From contig VXAY01005610.1 of assembly GCA_013399855.1 (NCBI GenBank), forward strand, positions 273,657 to 337,656: a stretch of DNA of 64,000 nucleotides, read 5' to 3'. The translations under genes and the position numbers were made by a program. The notes beneath the pieces were generated by a model. It did no database searches, was not told the DNA's origin, and saw nothing but the letters and a program-made list of their open reading frames with translations. Shown piece by piece: positions 1 to 11,376 of this stretch. The first letter of the stretch is position 1, and every line of letters starts with the position of its first letter. Origin of the DNA: Oxyruncus cristatus. Lineage: Eukaryota > Chordata > Aves > Passeriformes > Cotingidae.

Positions 1-305
1 CCTGATTGCACAGCTGTCCACAGAGTTCAATCAACTCAACAGATAAAACTACTTCACTCTAAAATGTAAGGAAATCTATGGAAAAAGTGGTAGTTGCTCA
101 CTTTCTTCATCCTCATCCTAAAATTCAATCTGAAATATAAAATCAGCTAAGCAAAATTATTGGATTTATGACAAGTTAATCCTTTGAAATTCCAAAAAGG
201 GGGAAAGACAGCTGAGCCACCACTGGTCTCTTCTGGTCATCTGTTCCATCACTCAGTTTCCAACAAGAATTTCTGAAAGGATAGCACGTTTGTGTTATTA
301 TGAGT
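1..305. other. Unique AT-rich sequence, no feature seen
   Basis: Ordinary AT-rich DNA. I see no repeat family, RNA gene or convincing exon before the SINE. Confidence 0.5.
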
Positions 306-446
306 ATCATCACAGAATTTTCTGAGTCGGAATGGACCCAAAAGGATTGTCGAGTCCAGTTCTTTAATGAATGGCCCGTATGGGAATTAAACCCATGAGC
401 CTGGTGTTGTTAGCACCACACTCTAACCAACTGAGCTAATCTCTTC
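306..446 (-). mobile_element. TguSINE1-like SINE (tRNA-Ile head, CR1 tail)
   Basis: Read on the minus strand, 442-372 is a tRNA-Ile-like head. It has an A box (TAGCTCAGTTGG), a GTGGTGCTAACAACACCA anticodon-arm stretch with AAC where tRNA-Ile has AAT, a degenerate B box (GGTTTAATTCC) and the end ACGGGCCAT. The remainder (362-306) resembles the 3' end of a CR1 LINE and finishes TTCTGTGATGATA. This head-plus-tail design is that of TguSINE1, a SINE described from passerine birds and moved by CR1 enzymes. The A box is intact and the B box has mutated, so a pol III promoter is probably weak. It is not a functional tRNA: the acceptor stem does not pair and no CCA-ready end exists. I cannot see flanking target duplications. 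Confidence 0.85.
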
Positions 447-1261
447 CCAAGCAGGTTGTTCAAGGAATGACTTCAAGGATATGAAAATCAATGTCACAGT
501 TCATGCTTGAGATATTTCTGGCTGTATTTCTACATGCTTATCAGAGGAAACTTTTGGAATGTGTATTGAACTATATATTCCAAATGTACCTGTCCAGGTG
601 GAAAAAAAAATCTGATTTACACAAAACTTCACGGGCATTGTACTTACATTTATGTGTAATAACATTTTCCACCTTTTCAGGAAACCTTGTGCTCAGCTTT
701 TCCAAAGTTATGGTAATTTTTTGTGTTGATTGTTTCTTCCGATTGTTTGTTTATATCATGGGTTGTCTTTTAATTTGTTTGTTTTTTTTTTTTTTTAACT
801 CAATAGCTGGTAAATACTCCATAGCTGAAAGTAGCAAAATATACTTACACTGAATGTGCCTAATTTCACCATCACCTCTCCCCCACCCCAGTATCTGGAG
901 TAGGCAATAGATTCTTTCCCTAGAAGCAATCTACATGTGACAATAACAAGTGGATTAACTTCCAGATTGGTTGATCATTTTCCTCACCTTACAAGCTGAA
1001 AAAAACAAAAGAATATAAAAGGGAATAGCTGAAAATGTAATAAATATTAAGAGTGCTTTCTTCTCACAAACTTTATTGTGAAGGAAATAGGAAATCTCAC
1101 AGATATAAGTTATATCAAAGCTTTGTATGCCAAATTGTTCACAAATTAGTTTTTTGCCTAACCCAAAATTTCTACTCAGAAAGAAATGGTAAAGAATTCT
1201 GTTGGGTATACAACTACTAATTCATATTGGAAGTAGAAAAGGCAAACACACTTCACTTTCA
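447..1261. other. Unique AT-rich sequence
   Basis: No repeat family recognised. It contains a homopolymer T run near 781-796. A 120-codon open frame at 491-853 is hydrophobic and partly made of that T run; I do not regard it as a gene. Confidence 0.5.
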
Positions 1262-1373
1262 ATCAATGAGTTTTCTCACTTTTACCCTTCTGATTCTTTT
1301 CCCCATCCCACCACCGTGGGGTGAGTGAGTGGCTGTTGGGGGCTGAGTTGCTGGCTAGTGTTAAACCATGGCA
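1262..1373 (+). mobile_element. 5' LTR remnant of provirus (LTR family A), 5'-truncated
   Basis: Only the last 112 bases of the LTR survive. They begin at a GAGTTTTCTCACTTTTACCC stretch that recurs in the complete LTR at about 3112-3129, and end TTAAACCATGGCA, the counterpart of TTTAAACCATGACA at 3205-3218. The upstream U3 and most of R are gone and the sequence to the left is unrelated, so the left side of the provirus was deleted. The terminal CA is kept and the primer binding site follows ten bases on. Confidence 0.75.
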
Positions 1374-1382
1374 GTCTTTTTT

Positions 1383-1400
1383 TGTCACCCAGTGTGAGGC
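1383..1400 (+). promoter_or_regulatory. Primer binding site, tRNA-Lys-like
   Basis: TGTCACCCAGTGTGAGGC lies just inside the 5' LTR remnant. It matches the complement of the tRNA-Lys(1,2) 3' end (TGGCGCCCAACGTGGGGC) at 13 of 18 positions; most differences are transitions expected from CpG and general decay. In a live element it would prime minus-strand DNA synthesis. Distance to the LTR end and position within the element both fit. Confidence 0.65.
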
Positions 1401-2617
1401 TCTAAATTGACTGTCTCCTGTATTGCTGTGGGGCTTCCTTGCCTCACTCTGTATTAGAGTCCGGTGTTCATTACTGGCTAGTTTTTGGTTTCGCTGCTTG
1501 CCTTAGTGCTCTGCTGCTGATCACCTCACTCTGCTCTGCTTGGGCTGGCAGATGTCTGGGGCCGTGCTGCTGTTTCTGTGCTGCTGTACTGGACAGGCTG
1601 AAACTCCACTGTGGGCTTGGGTCCAGGGGTTGTGACCTGTGGACGAATCCATGCAGGAGCAGGACACCCTGCATCATCTGTGGCCATGGATAAGTCCATG
1701 CCAGAGCAGGTGCATCTTGAAGTGTTTGTGGCCATGGTTATGCCTGTGCCATGCCAAGAATATCTCTGTGGCCCAAGGATAAGTCCACACTGGAGAGGGT
1801 ACACCTTGAAGCATGTGTGGCTCTGGGTAAGCCCACGGTACAGCAGGTCTGCCTTGAAGCACAAGTGGCTGTGTATGGGGTCATGCTGGAGCACCTCCAA
1901 GCATGTGGTCATGAATAAGCCCATGACAGACCAGGACACTCATGGAGAGACTGCAGCCATGGGGAAGACCAAGATGAAGCAAGTTCACACTTGAAGAGAC
2001 TGTAACCATTGGTAAGACTTATATCCGACTGGAGCTCTGAGGGCTTTGTGGCCCATGGAGAAGGCCATGCTGGAACAGGTGCACCCCAAAGTGACTGGTT
2101 CTGTGGATAAGTCTATGCTGCAGCAGCTATACCCCATAAGACACCACTAGAAGTATGTACAGTCCTAATGGACTGCAGTCTGTGGAATAAGTCTAAGCCA
2201 GAGCAGGGGTAAGGGGAGGAGTTCATTGCAATGGTAAACATTATGGTCTGGTCCAAAGGGGCCAGGGTTAGAGGTTGTAATGGAAAAACAGTGGGAAATA
2301 TTATAGCAGTAATCACACGAACCAGTGAAGGAGAAGCCTGCAAGAACTGCAAGTGCAGCAGGGATCCAACCCGAACTGACTTTGGTGCCAAACAATTACA
2401 CTACAGACCACCTCTGTTGTTCTGAGTGACCCCTATAACGGATGGAACCCGAAGTCATGGACTAAATTAACACAGTGGATATTTTATGGGCATTTTATAG
2501 GTAACTCACAGATTAAAGGAGTGATTTTTATGTATTACATCAAGGCAATGAGAAGGAATTGGTTGTTAAATAGGTTATATTGGATAGTGGGGGAGTTGAA
2601 CATAGTTTAAATTGTAT
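1401..2617 (+). mobile_element. Proviral internal region: tandem-repeat leader, coding genes lost
   Basis: This is all that remains between the two LTRs of the plus-strand ERV. A leader (1401-1680) runs into a diverged minisatellite to about 2200, then about 400 bases of unassigned internal sequence reach the polypurine tract. No gag, protease, reverse transcriptase or integrase motif is readable; several hundred to thousands of bases have been lost compared with a full ERV. Short open frames at 1439-1693 and 1611-1994 (plus) and 1526-1939 (minus) are by-products of GC-rich repeat units and not credible genes. The leader is much richer in GC than its surroundings. Confidence 0.7.
1660..2205 (+). 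repeat. Diverged minisatellite in ERV leader (about ten units of 40-60 bp)
   Basis: A unit of the form TGG-CCATGGATAAGTCCATG-CCAGAGCAGG-TGCA-CTTGAAG recurs with divergence. Unit starts are visible near 1681, 1729, 1769, 1828, 1868, 1909, 1957, 2050, 2100 and 2180. Each keeps a GGATAAG or GGTAAG core followed by a GAGCAGG core. The irregular spacing suggests an old array with deletions. A related array, in the opposite orientation, sits inside the LTR at 44.0-44.9 kb. Confidence 0.7.
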
Positions 2618-2635
2618 GGAAGAAGGAGTAGAAAA
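2618..2635 (+). promoter_or_regulatory. Polypurine tract before the 3' LTR
   Basis: GGAAGAAGGAGTAGAAAA is purine-only apart from one T and abuts the TGTGC that opens the 3' LTR. In retroviruses and LTR retrotransposons such a tract primes plus-strand DNA synthesis. It fixes the left LTR boundary at 2636. Confidence 0.7.
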
Positions 2636-3218
2636 TGTGCTCATTTTGACTCTGATAGTTTTCTTCATAGTAGCTAGTAGGGTTATGTTTTGGATTTGTG
2701 CTGGCAAAGTGTTGATAGCACAAGGTTATTTTTCTTATTGCTGAGCAGTGCTTACACAGAATCGAGGCCTTTTCTGCTTCTTACCTGACCCTGCCGGAGC
2801 AGAGACTTGGGAGTATGCAGGAAGTTGGGAGGGGACATTGCCAGGACAGCTGACCCCAACTGACCCAGGGATATTCCATACTGTTATGGTGTCATGCTCA
2901 GCATATAAAGCTGTGGGAAAAATGAGGAACAGAGGTAAGCGATGGCATTTATCTTTCCAAGTCACCATTATATGTTATGGAGCCCTGTTTTCCTCAGGAT
3001 GAATGAGCACTTACCTGCCTATGGGAAGTGGAGAAAGAATTCCTCATTCTGCTTTGCTTGTGTACATGGTTTTGGTTTCACCTATTAAACTGTCTTTGTC
3101 TCGAGACCCATGAGTCTTCTCATTTTTACTCTTCTGTTGCTATCCCCTATCCCTATGAAAGGAGAAGGAGTGAGATACTGTGTGGGACAGAGTTGCCCAC
3201 TGTGTTTAAACCATGACA
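2636..3218 (+). mobile_element. 3' LTR of provirus (LTR family A), complete, 583 bp
   Basis: It starts TGTGCTC right after the polypurine tract and ends CCATGACA. A TATA box (CATATAAAG) lies at 2902-2910 and an ATTAAA polyadenylation signal at 3084-3089, so U3, R and U5 are in the right order. Related LTRs occur at 48,010-48,731 (plus) and 58,880-59,392 (minus). Open frames inside it (2748-3002, 3028-3216, and minus 2735-2968) have no recognisable product. Family naming is from the conserved avian LTR pattern; I cannot give a library subfamily. Confidence 0.8.
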
Positions 3219-6200
3219 CACTTATAAAGGATACAGGATCAAATAAATAAAATAAACAGTCATGACCTGCAAGGTTTATCTGATTCTGTGAGAATGTAAT
3301 TCTGATGTCAGATCTGCTGCCTTAGTTTCAAGCAACGAAGGAAATAAGGGAATCTGTCAGGGTTCATTAACTAAATTACTGCCATAGGGCCACCATGTAC
3401 CCCTTTGTAACACGAGGAGAAATCAGGACTAGGCTGATAAGCACTTCCTTGGCACATCTTTTTTGTGACTCTTATTACTCTCTTTTCTCCCTTTTTATGG
3501 ATAAGGCAACAAGTCTGTGGCAAGCCTTAAAAACAAATGAAGAACTGGTTTACTCTACCCTGTTTCTTACCCAGCCTAGCCTCTCACAGGGAAGGAAAAG
3601 AACTAGTGGCATGGCATGACATGAAAAAGAATTCTAGGATTATACATATATAGCTGCTGATGACAAACAGACCCTCCTAATTTCTGTCAAATTTTAACAA
3701 AGAAAGTGATCTGACAGAGTGATAAGTGGAGCTATAAGAGTAGTTGGATGCGTAAGCACAGGCAAGCTAGGATGTCGATGTAAATTATGATTAATGTATG
3801 AAATAAATTATTTTAAGTTTCTTATAGGACTGTCTGTTATTGTACTTAGGAAGGGATTCGAATAAAAAGAATTGGTTTATGGTTAAATCACGGAAAGAAT
3901 ATATGAATATACAATTTTGGCCCTTGTGAAGAAAATGTCAAGTCTCAATAATTTCTGTAGTGTTAGGATTTCACCCCAGCTTCCTCTTCCTGTGCTGTTA
4001 ATAACTGTGTATATTACATGGGCCAAATGGAATGGCCTATACAGGTCTCTCCTACAATCATTAAAATGAGAACTGTACTTTTCTTTCCCTACGTATTCAA
4101 AGATAATGGAGTTCCTTGCATGGGAGGTGTTATGTGTGCCCATGTGATGACTTCCATGACAGCTCTGTAGCTAATTAGTGCTAAGTGACTTTTTCTTTGC
4201 TTCCATTTAACATTGCCAGTTTGGTGTTTTTATGACGTAAATATGCACAACCAAATGGTAATTGGTCACATTGTTATTATGAAACAATACCTTTCCTCAG
4301 CAGAGAAAGGCTCTTAGTGATATCTCTGAATGTTAAAGCTGACTGTAAATGGGACTTCAGGCAAGCTCTAAGGATGAGAGGAAGGGTGAGACCTCACTGG
4401 GGCTTAAGGAACACTGATGACTGACAAATCCAAAAACGGAGGCATATTCTCACCCACCCTCCTTCAGATTTCACTTCTTGCCCTTCCAGACTTCACCAGA
4501 GAATTGATCTTTGGCAGATAACGTTTCAGTTCTGTTTTCAGTTGAAGTTGTCCTGCACAGTGGTGGTTTGATGCATATTGGACATCCACTGACTCCTCAG
4601 GATCCTTCTTGAGGCAGACAGGACTTTCAACTTTGTTTTGATCAGCTAATCATCTTCTTTATCCTATGCTGCTATTCTTTTTCATGAAGTTATCAATTTC
4701 TTTCTAGGCCTCTTCCTCATGTGAGGCACCAGTTCTTTTCAATGCTTAAGGTCTGCCCTCCCTCTTGTCCAAGATCAAATAGGTTGGCAACTTTCACAAG
4801 CACTCCATCCATCTAAAATACATTTATTAAAAAAAGAGAAACCTTTAAATTAAACCCAAAATTATTGTCGGGGCAAGGAGAAGAAATCCTTGGTGGTTTA
4901 AAACTAATTTTATGAACACTAGAAATATAAAGGAACGGTTTAAGCATGAGAGAGTTTTCTATATGCTGCATATTGCAATCACAGGAGGACAATAACTCAG
5001 GCCCTCTCAATCAATTACAATTTTTTATACTCAGCCATTGTAAAGCATCTTGAGCCCTGATTACACAGCAGCTGCTGAGACCTGAACTTCCTGAAGTTCA
5101 GAACAGCTAATGTGAATGAATAAGTAACCAGTCTGCTAAGACTCACAGCACCTGACCTACTTCGCAGAGCTTTTCCCAAAGGTGTCACATACCAGTATAT
5201 AATTCCCTGAACAATCAAACCATGTAGTGCTTTTGATACTCTTCCGTATGCCAAAACTCCCTTTCAAGAACCTCCTTTTCCAAAGATCATTTGTATGTTG
5301 AGTCATACATCATGTAATAATTTTTGTCTATAATTGCTCCCAGTTGTGAAGCTCTCATATATACTGAAAAATCAGGAATAAAAAAGGAATTGGTGAAAAA
5401 CTACAGATCAATATACAGCTTTTCTTGCTTTTAGGATCTCTCTGAATACTCTTCAAAAGTGTTTCAAGAGGTACTTTTTCCCCACTTCCCTATTCCAGCT
5501 TTGACCAGAATCTTTAAGCCACAGTGGTAGAAAAAATGGCCTTTTGCCTAAGTTCCTGGAGACTGACTTTGCCACAAATTTTCTGGCTGATCCGAGGGAA
5601 TTCACTTAGGACTCAACTAAATAAAGAGATGTGGAACTTTTAAGTCCAGTGTTGCAATGTCTAAATTTTAGGTTCCTGGCCCTAAGATTAAGCTTTAAAA
5701 CCTGGAGCTGGAAATATAACTACACACTGCTCAAAGAAAATTAGATGTGTGAGTAAAATTATTAAAGAATTCTTGACAGTAAAAAGGTGAGGGATCAAGT
5801 TTAAATGAACAGGATATTATCCCTAGAGGTAAGTATTTGCCAATGCTGACCATAAGATTGTGTGTGGAATATCAGCCTTTTTTGTTGCTTCTGCTGGTAT
5901 TTTGATCGCTTAATTCCCTTATAAAAGTAGATGCCTACAATTATTCTTTGAAAGAATAGGCTCTTTAAAGGTTTCCATACCTCTGATGCTTATCTTTATG
6001 TAACAATAGGACAGTGTGTTCATGTGAGAAGTGGGAATTTTAATTCACTCTTCAACTTGGTGAGGCTAAAACTTCTGTCATGAAGGATCCATAGTCAACC
6101 TTTAGGCAACTACCCAATATATATGATTTTTTCTGTCCGAGTTAGTGCTATCCTATGACTGGTAAAAATATTCACAGTTTTGAAGGGAGGGGCTGGAAAC

Positions 6201-7740
6201 AAGAACTACCTTATTGTAGGTGAATGCATGACATCATTTTCTCTTTTGGAGTTGATTGGATTTTTTTCGTTTGTTTGTTTATTTGGTTGTTTTTGTTGTT
6301 TCACTTTTTTGTTTTATTTTTACTCTGTGAATCTCTCATTCATAGACAAGGATGAAACCCAAAAGCTGTTATGCATCTCCCAGTGTCATGGGGACCTCTT
6401 TGTAGCTACGCTTCTACATATTGCTCTAAGCAGGTATTAAAACAGTCACAAACACTACACAACAAGGTACTTCCAATGAGAATAAGAATAGAAGGCACTG
6501 CAATTACCACAAGAAATCCTTTCAAGAAGTCAAGCCTCAATTTTTAGACTAGTATACTAATGGACATACCCAACATCTGAGATGTAAATTTAAGATTTCA
6601 ACAATCTCATGAGGAGGAATTCATAGAACCAATATATTGATCACAGTAGTTAGAGCTGATTTCTTTGCAATCTACCTTGACAGCTGCTTGTGTGAAAAGG
6701 TGTTTGTTTGGGTCAGAAATCTGTACTTCAGTTTAATATAAAACCAATGATCTGATATGTTCTTTAGATTGATAAATAGATAAATAAATTGAAAAGATCT
6801 AGTTATCTCAACAGTAATATTAGTCCTTCTGAAACATTCACAGTTTTGAATCCCTATCTCATTTTCTCGTGAAATGTTATTTGTTCAATGAATCTGAACA
6901 TAAAAATCAGGCCAAGTTTGAAGCCTTGGACATAAATCAATGTACACGGTTGACTAAAAAGATGAAGGGATAGCGTGGTCTGGCAAAAACATTTGTGTGT
7001 GTGTGTTTCAGTTTGACTTAATTCTAAAGGGACTTAAACACTTTAAATTCATTGGGTAGATGATTAAATGCTTTGAGGAATCAAAACCAGAGGTCCACTG
7101 ACTGTACCGCATACTCACACAACAGAAGTCTGGAATGAAATGTTGGACTCTGGCAGAAAACACGTAACTAAAAAGGGAGTCCTAGGATCTAAAAAAACCC
7201 TCCAAACATAATGAAGGTCTAGATAGCAAATGTTCTGAAAATATTTAACCCCCATTATGTAATAGAATTAAGTTTTGCAAGAAAAATAAAGAAAAAAAAT
7301 AAAAGAATCAATATATTTTTACCCGAGGTCTGTAAATATTTAAATTTATGAAATTAATTTTCTTTCAAATGGTATTTTAATGAGTGAGTTTTGAAATATT
7401 GTTTTTTGGCATAATGTCTGTTTACTTCTCAGTTTCATGAGCAAATCTGTGAACAATAATGCAAAGCTCCAAAGTTAAGATAAAGAAAAGCATAACAGGA
7501 GGTAAAGGGAACTGAAAACTGAATTCAACTTTTCAATATTTTGTAAGAAAAATTTAATAATTAGGATAATGGACATTATCAAGGAAGGAATTAGAATTTG
7601 CCATCAAGTTCATTAAGCAAGAAGCATGTGTGCACTGCATCTGGGTAAGAACTTCCAGATTAGAAGAAAGGAGGGAAATCTAATTTATGCCTAATTTGGT
7701 GAAAATGGTGAGAGATCATTTTTACAAGGAAGTGAGTAAA
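3219..7740. other. Long unique AT-rich interval
   Basis: About 4.5 kb without a recognised gene or repeat family. There is a GTTT-rich low-complexity patch at 6258-6318. Small open frames (3395-3619; minus 3883-4143, 4813-5010, 5015-5254; 6180-6440) lack motifs, and the last runs through the GTTT patch. Intron or intergenic DNA would look the same. Confidence 0.5.
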
Positions 7741-7925
7741 ATAATGGGCTGGGACTTCAGCTCACAGCATTTCATTTCCTGTTCTGTACACAAATTTCCT
7801 GTGTACCTTGGAACAAATTGTTTAATGACTCTGTTCCTCAGTTCTCTAAGAACAGGGCAAACAGCATTCTCTTACCTTATGGGAATTTCTGTGAGGGTAA
7901 ATGTTGTCAGGGACTTGAGAGTCTG
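7741..7925 (+). mobile_element. MIR / CORE-SINE fossil
   Basis: The order of short blocks follows a MIR element. GGGCTGGGACTTCAG recalls the end of the tRNA-like head, CATTTCCTGTTCTG the B box and following segment, CCTGTGTACCTTGGAACAAATT the core, and CTGTTCCTCAGTTCTC the most conserved core stretch. CCTTATGGGAATTTCTGTGAGGGTAAATG matches the downstream part, though each block is heavily diverged. MIR-type SINEs predate birds and survive in them only as rare relics. A 133-codon open frame from 7687 runs over it and is probably accidental. Confidence 0.65.
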
Positions 7926-10629
7926 TCTAGAAGAAATTGCTTTACGTAGGGGTAGCCAAAGATTCTTGTCCCTAGATATGCACTTGATCCTACTATCACA
8001 TCAGCTTGGTCAGCACATGAAAAGTTGCATTTTTGAGTTTGTTTCTGTTTCGGTTTTCAGACTCAATACAGAACTAACTATAATTTGAGTGGATAGAGTT
8101 TTCTTTCACCAGTCTGGAAAACTCAGGTATGAGCTCTGAATTACTTGTATTATAATAATCTGCAGTTATCACTGATAACACAAAAAGCTGGTCAGTGGAA
8201 ATTTATCTTACAAAAAACAATTCAAATTCTTCCAAGTTTAAAATTGGATGGGTCATCTGATGCTGTGACCTCAGAAAAAAACAAATAAAAAGCCCCCCAA
8301 GGCAAGTCAGGTGTTAGTGAGGTACACCTGTGTGAGGGCTGTATGAAATACTGCTGTACAAAAGGCAACAAAGGAGTGTAACCTAATTGTCACCCATACT
8401 AAGCACAGCTCCCTTGATACTTCTTTTTTGTACTCTCAGAAAATTATTCCACTGGCAATGGTCAGATGGTGACAGTGTGGAGGTCTTGAACAGTCTTGGG
8501 TTTGTATTTGTCCACATTTTATGCAGGAAATACATCTGTATAGTTTACTTTGGAATAGGTTTGTATGTTTTAATTTGTACTCTTGGCATTCAGGGACTGA
8601 CATGCTGGACTCAGCTGTGTAGCTGTTCTTAGTCTATCCCAAGGAAGCTTAATGAACTGTAAGAACAACAAAGAATAAGTGTAAAAAAAAAAAAAAGAGA
8701 GGAAAAAAGAGATTTGGCCAAAGTCTTTCCACTGATAGCATGGGACCTAGAGTGGATTGAAGGTACATAGAATTTGGCATGAGTTTTAAGTCAACCTGTT
8801 TATACTAGAGTGATTTACTTAGAAATGGAATTTTGTGATGAGTGACTATGGGAAACCTACAGAAAATAATCAGCCTTAATTTAGGATGAAAAATCAGTGT
8901 GCTATTAAAATATAATAATGAATTAAATTAACCAAGAAATATAGTAAAAATTCCAGTGCTCAACATCAAGTGAGAGGAATAGATAAGAAAAAGAGCTACA
9001 AGCTCATAGGAGACGTTACAATATCCATTCTGCTGATCAAAGACATGATAAAATTATAGTCAAGCTTATCCTAACAGATATTTGGAACGTGATCTGGATT
9101 AGAAAGCTGTGTCTACGATACAGTTATATCTAGGTCCAATGTTTTATTGCTTATCATATTTTTTACCAGTTCCAATCTGTAAAGTACAAGTGATAGTTCT
9201 TTCTTTTCCTGTAAGTTTCAGAAAACAAATGTCTTAAAATCTGCTATGACAATGGAAGTAACAAAGTAATTAAAACAGAAAGCAATGAGATGGCAAAGAT
9301 CTTTCCCCTTCTCTGTCAGGTTTTACCAGTAGCAGTCTAAGCTGACTGTAAGGAACAGTCATCATCACTCTTGATCTCGCTAAGTTCTTAAACCACTGTT
9401 AGGTTTCTACTGGGGACATTAAGCAGAGAAAAGGGAAAATGAAACAGCTCCAAATTTAGTAACTCCAACTAAACTTCATCTCAGTCTGAAGGGATTTTTG
9501 AAACAAGGATTTATTGTTCATTGCAGGCAAAATCCATTCCTTACTAATGTAAATGGCAAAATTTGAATGCAAAAAAGCAAGAAAAAGAAAAAAATCAAGA
9601 AACTAGGTAAGATTTCACTGCTTATGTTAAAATGAATGGAGTGGAAAAGAAGCACAATGCCAAGAAGACACTCAATACTATGAGATGTACTAAAGGATGA
9701 GCATGTGCTTTTAGAAACTCCACACTGGGAAATCTTAGAATTGGAAGCTTTTAGAAGTCCTGGTCTCCACTGTTTTTAAGAATAACCTATGGGCTTCCTC
9801 CAGCAAAATCCTTGAAATGAATAAAAAGTGTACTTTTATACAAGACATATACACTGCTGTAAGGTAATGTTGCCACCGGAAGTTTTATCATAATTAGCTC
9901 TTTCCTTCTGCCAACATTCTCTCTTGCTGTTTGTGCTAATTGCATTGTTACAGTAATTAATTTTAAAGAGGATATCAATAGACAGCATTTACCAAATAAT
10001 TATTACATTAAAGAAATAAGGATAGCATAGACGATGATGATGGTATAGTCAGTAATTGTTACTGGTCAAAACTTGTAAATAAAAGACTCCAGGGAAATTG
10101 ATCAATTAAGCTGCAAGGTATTGAAGTACCCCTATCTGATCTGATAGGCTGGTATATTTTATCATTACATGAACTCAGTGGAAAATAAATTAATTGCCCA
10201 AAATTTGCTCATCTTTATGCATTAGAGGAGCACTGTCAGGCTTCAGCTAAGAGGACATTCCGTCGTGGCAGATGTGGAACAGGACATAAAACTTGATAGC
10301 TCAAAGAAAGGAAAGCTAAAGGTACGAGTGGTCATAGACAACCAACAGAGTTATTTGTATGAGTACACAGACAAATGTAATTGTAATTTGTGTAAAATGT
10401 GAACTTCTGGTAAATAGGGAAGTATAACTCAAAATTCCTACTCTAAATCCCACTCTAGCCTCTTTTTCAGTGAATGATGTCATTAGATGTAATGTCTTCT
10501 GAGGGAGTAATTCCACTCACAATTAGTTGCAGTCAGTGATATTTGTTCATCTTATTACCTGGTGCTGAAAGAAGAAACTAAGGCTGTGGTCTGTCTCAGA
10601 TTTTTTTCCAGTTTTAGAGTGCTCGCTCC
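7926..10629. other. Unique AT-rich interval
   Basis: No gene or clear repeat family. It contains a poly-A run at 8683-8696. Small open frames at 8387-8632 (plus), 9787-9978 and 10316-10516 (minus) have no recognisable motif. Confidence 0.5.
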
Positions 10630-10705
10630 GCAACACAGGGAAACACTGAGGCACAAAGCTCTGATTTTCTTGGCCACTATGGCTGCAACTGAGCAGAAAC
10701 CAACA
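10630..10705 (-). mobile_element. Possible MIR core fragment, antisense
   Basis: GGGAAACACTGAGGCACAAAG followed by a CTTGGCCACTATGG-like stretch resembles the reverse complement of the MIR core, where a GGGAAACTGAGGCACAGAG block precedes CTTGCCCAAGGTCAC. Only about 75 bases are alignable by eye and the right part is weak, so chance similarity is possible. Confidence 0.35.
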
Positions 10706-10945
10706 GAAGTAAACGACAGCTTAGACTAGCATAAATATTGCAAAGTATGCACATCTGAATATATTAATTAATATATTAGTATTTTCTTTCCCCATTTTGG
10801 TTTCTAGCCTGTCAGAAAGTGAAATGCTAGAAATACCATTAAAGAGGGGTTATGACTTTTTAAGTGCTTGTGATACTCCAAAAAGATCTCTAAGTTGAAT
10901 GTCTTTGGAGGATGGTCTTTGGAGACACATTGCATTTTTATTTTA

Positions 10946-11376
10946 GGAATCATAGGATCATAGAATGGTTTGTGTGGGAAGGAACTTTAAATAACATCTA
11001 GTTCCAACCTCCCCTGCCATGGGCAGGTACATCTTCTACTAGACCAGGGTTTTTTAGAGCCCCATCCAACCTGGCCTTGAACACTTCTAGGGATGAAGCA
11101 TGCACAACTTCCCTGCGTACCTGCTCCGGTACCTCACCACCCTCACAGTAAAGAGTTTCTTCTAATATCTAATCTAAACCTGTCCTCTTTTAAAGTAATT
11201 ACACCTTGTCCTATCCCTATACACATTTGTCTAAATTCTCTCCAGTTTTTTTTTATAGGCCCCATTGAGGCACTGGAAGGCTTCCCTAAGGATTCCCCAG
11301 AGCCTTCTCTTCTGCAACCCCTACTCTCTCAAATTCTCTTCATAGGAAAGTGTTACAGATCTTTTTACTAGTATTT
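10946..11376 (-). mobile_element. CR1 LINE 3' fragment
   Basis: An antisense CR1. It opens with the 3' terminal octamer repeats (CATAGGAT, CATAGAAT), then the conserved tail GGAAGGAACTTTAAATAACATC, and runs back through the 3' UTR and the end of ORF2 (AGAGCCTTCTCTTCTGC at about 11,300). About 430 bases remain and the element is 5'-truncated, as is usual for CR1. Open frames at 11093-11371 and 11350-11535 are on the wrong strand and not genes. Confidence 0.9.

Noticed and set aside
372..442. Functional tRNA-Ile gene
   Set aside because: The acceptor stem does not pair, the B box is mutated, and it is fused to a CR1 tail: a SINE head.
491..853. 120-codon open frame
   Set aside because: Partly encoded by a poly-T run, hydrophobic, no motif and no exon structure.
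9360..9420. Antisense MIR head suggested by a CAGTGGTTTAAGAACTTAGC-like stretch on the minus strand
   Set aside because: No core or B-box blocks follow in the expected order.
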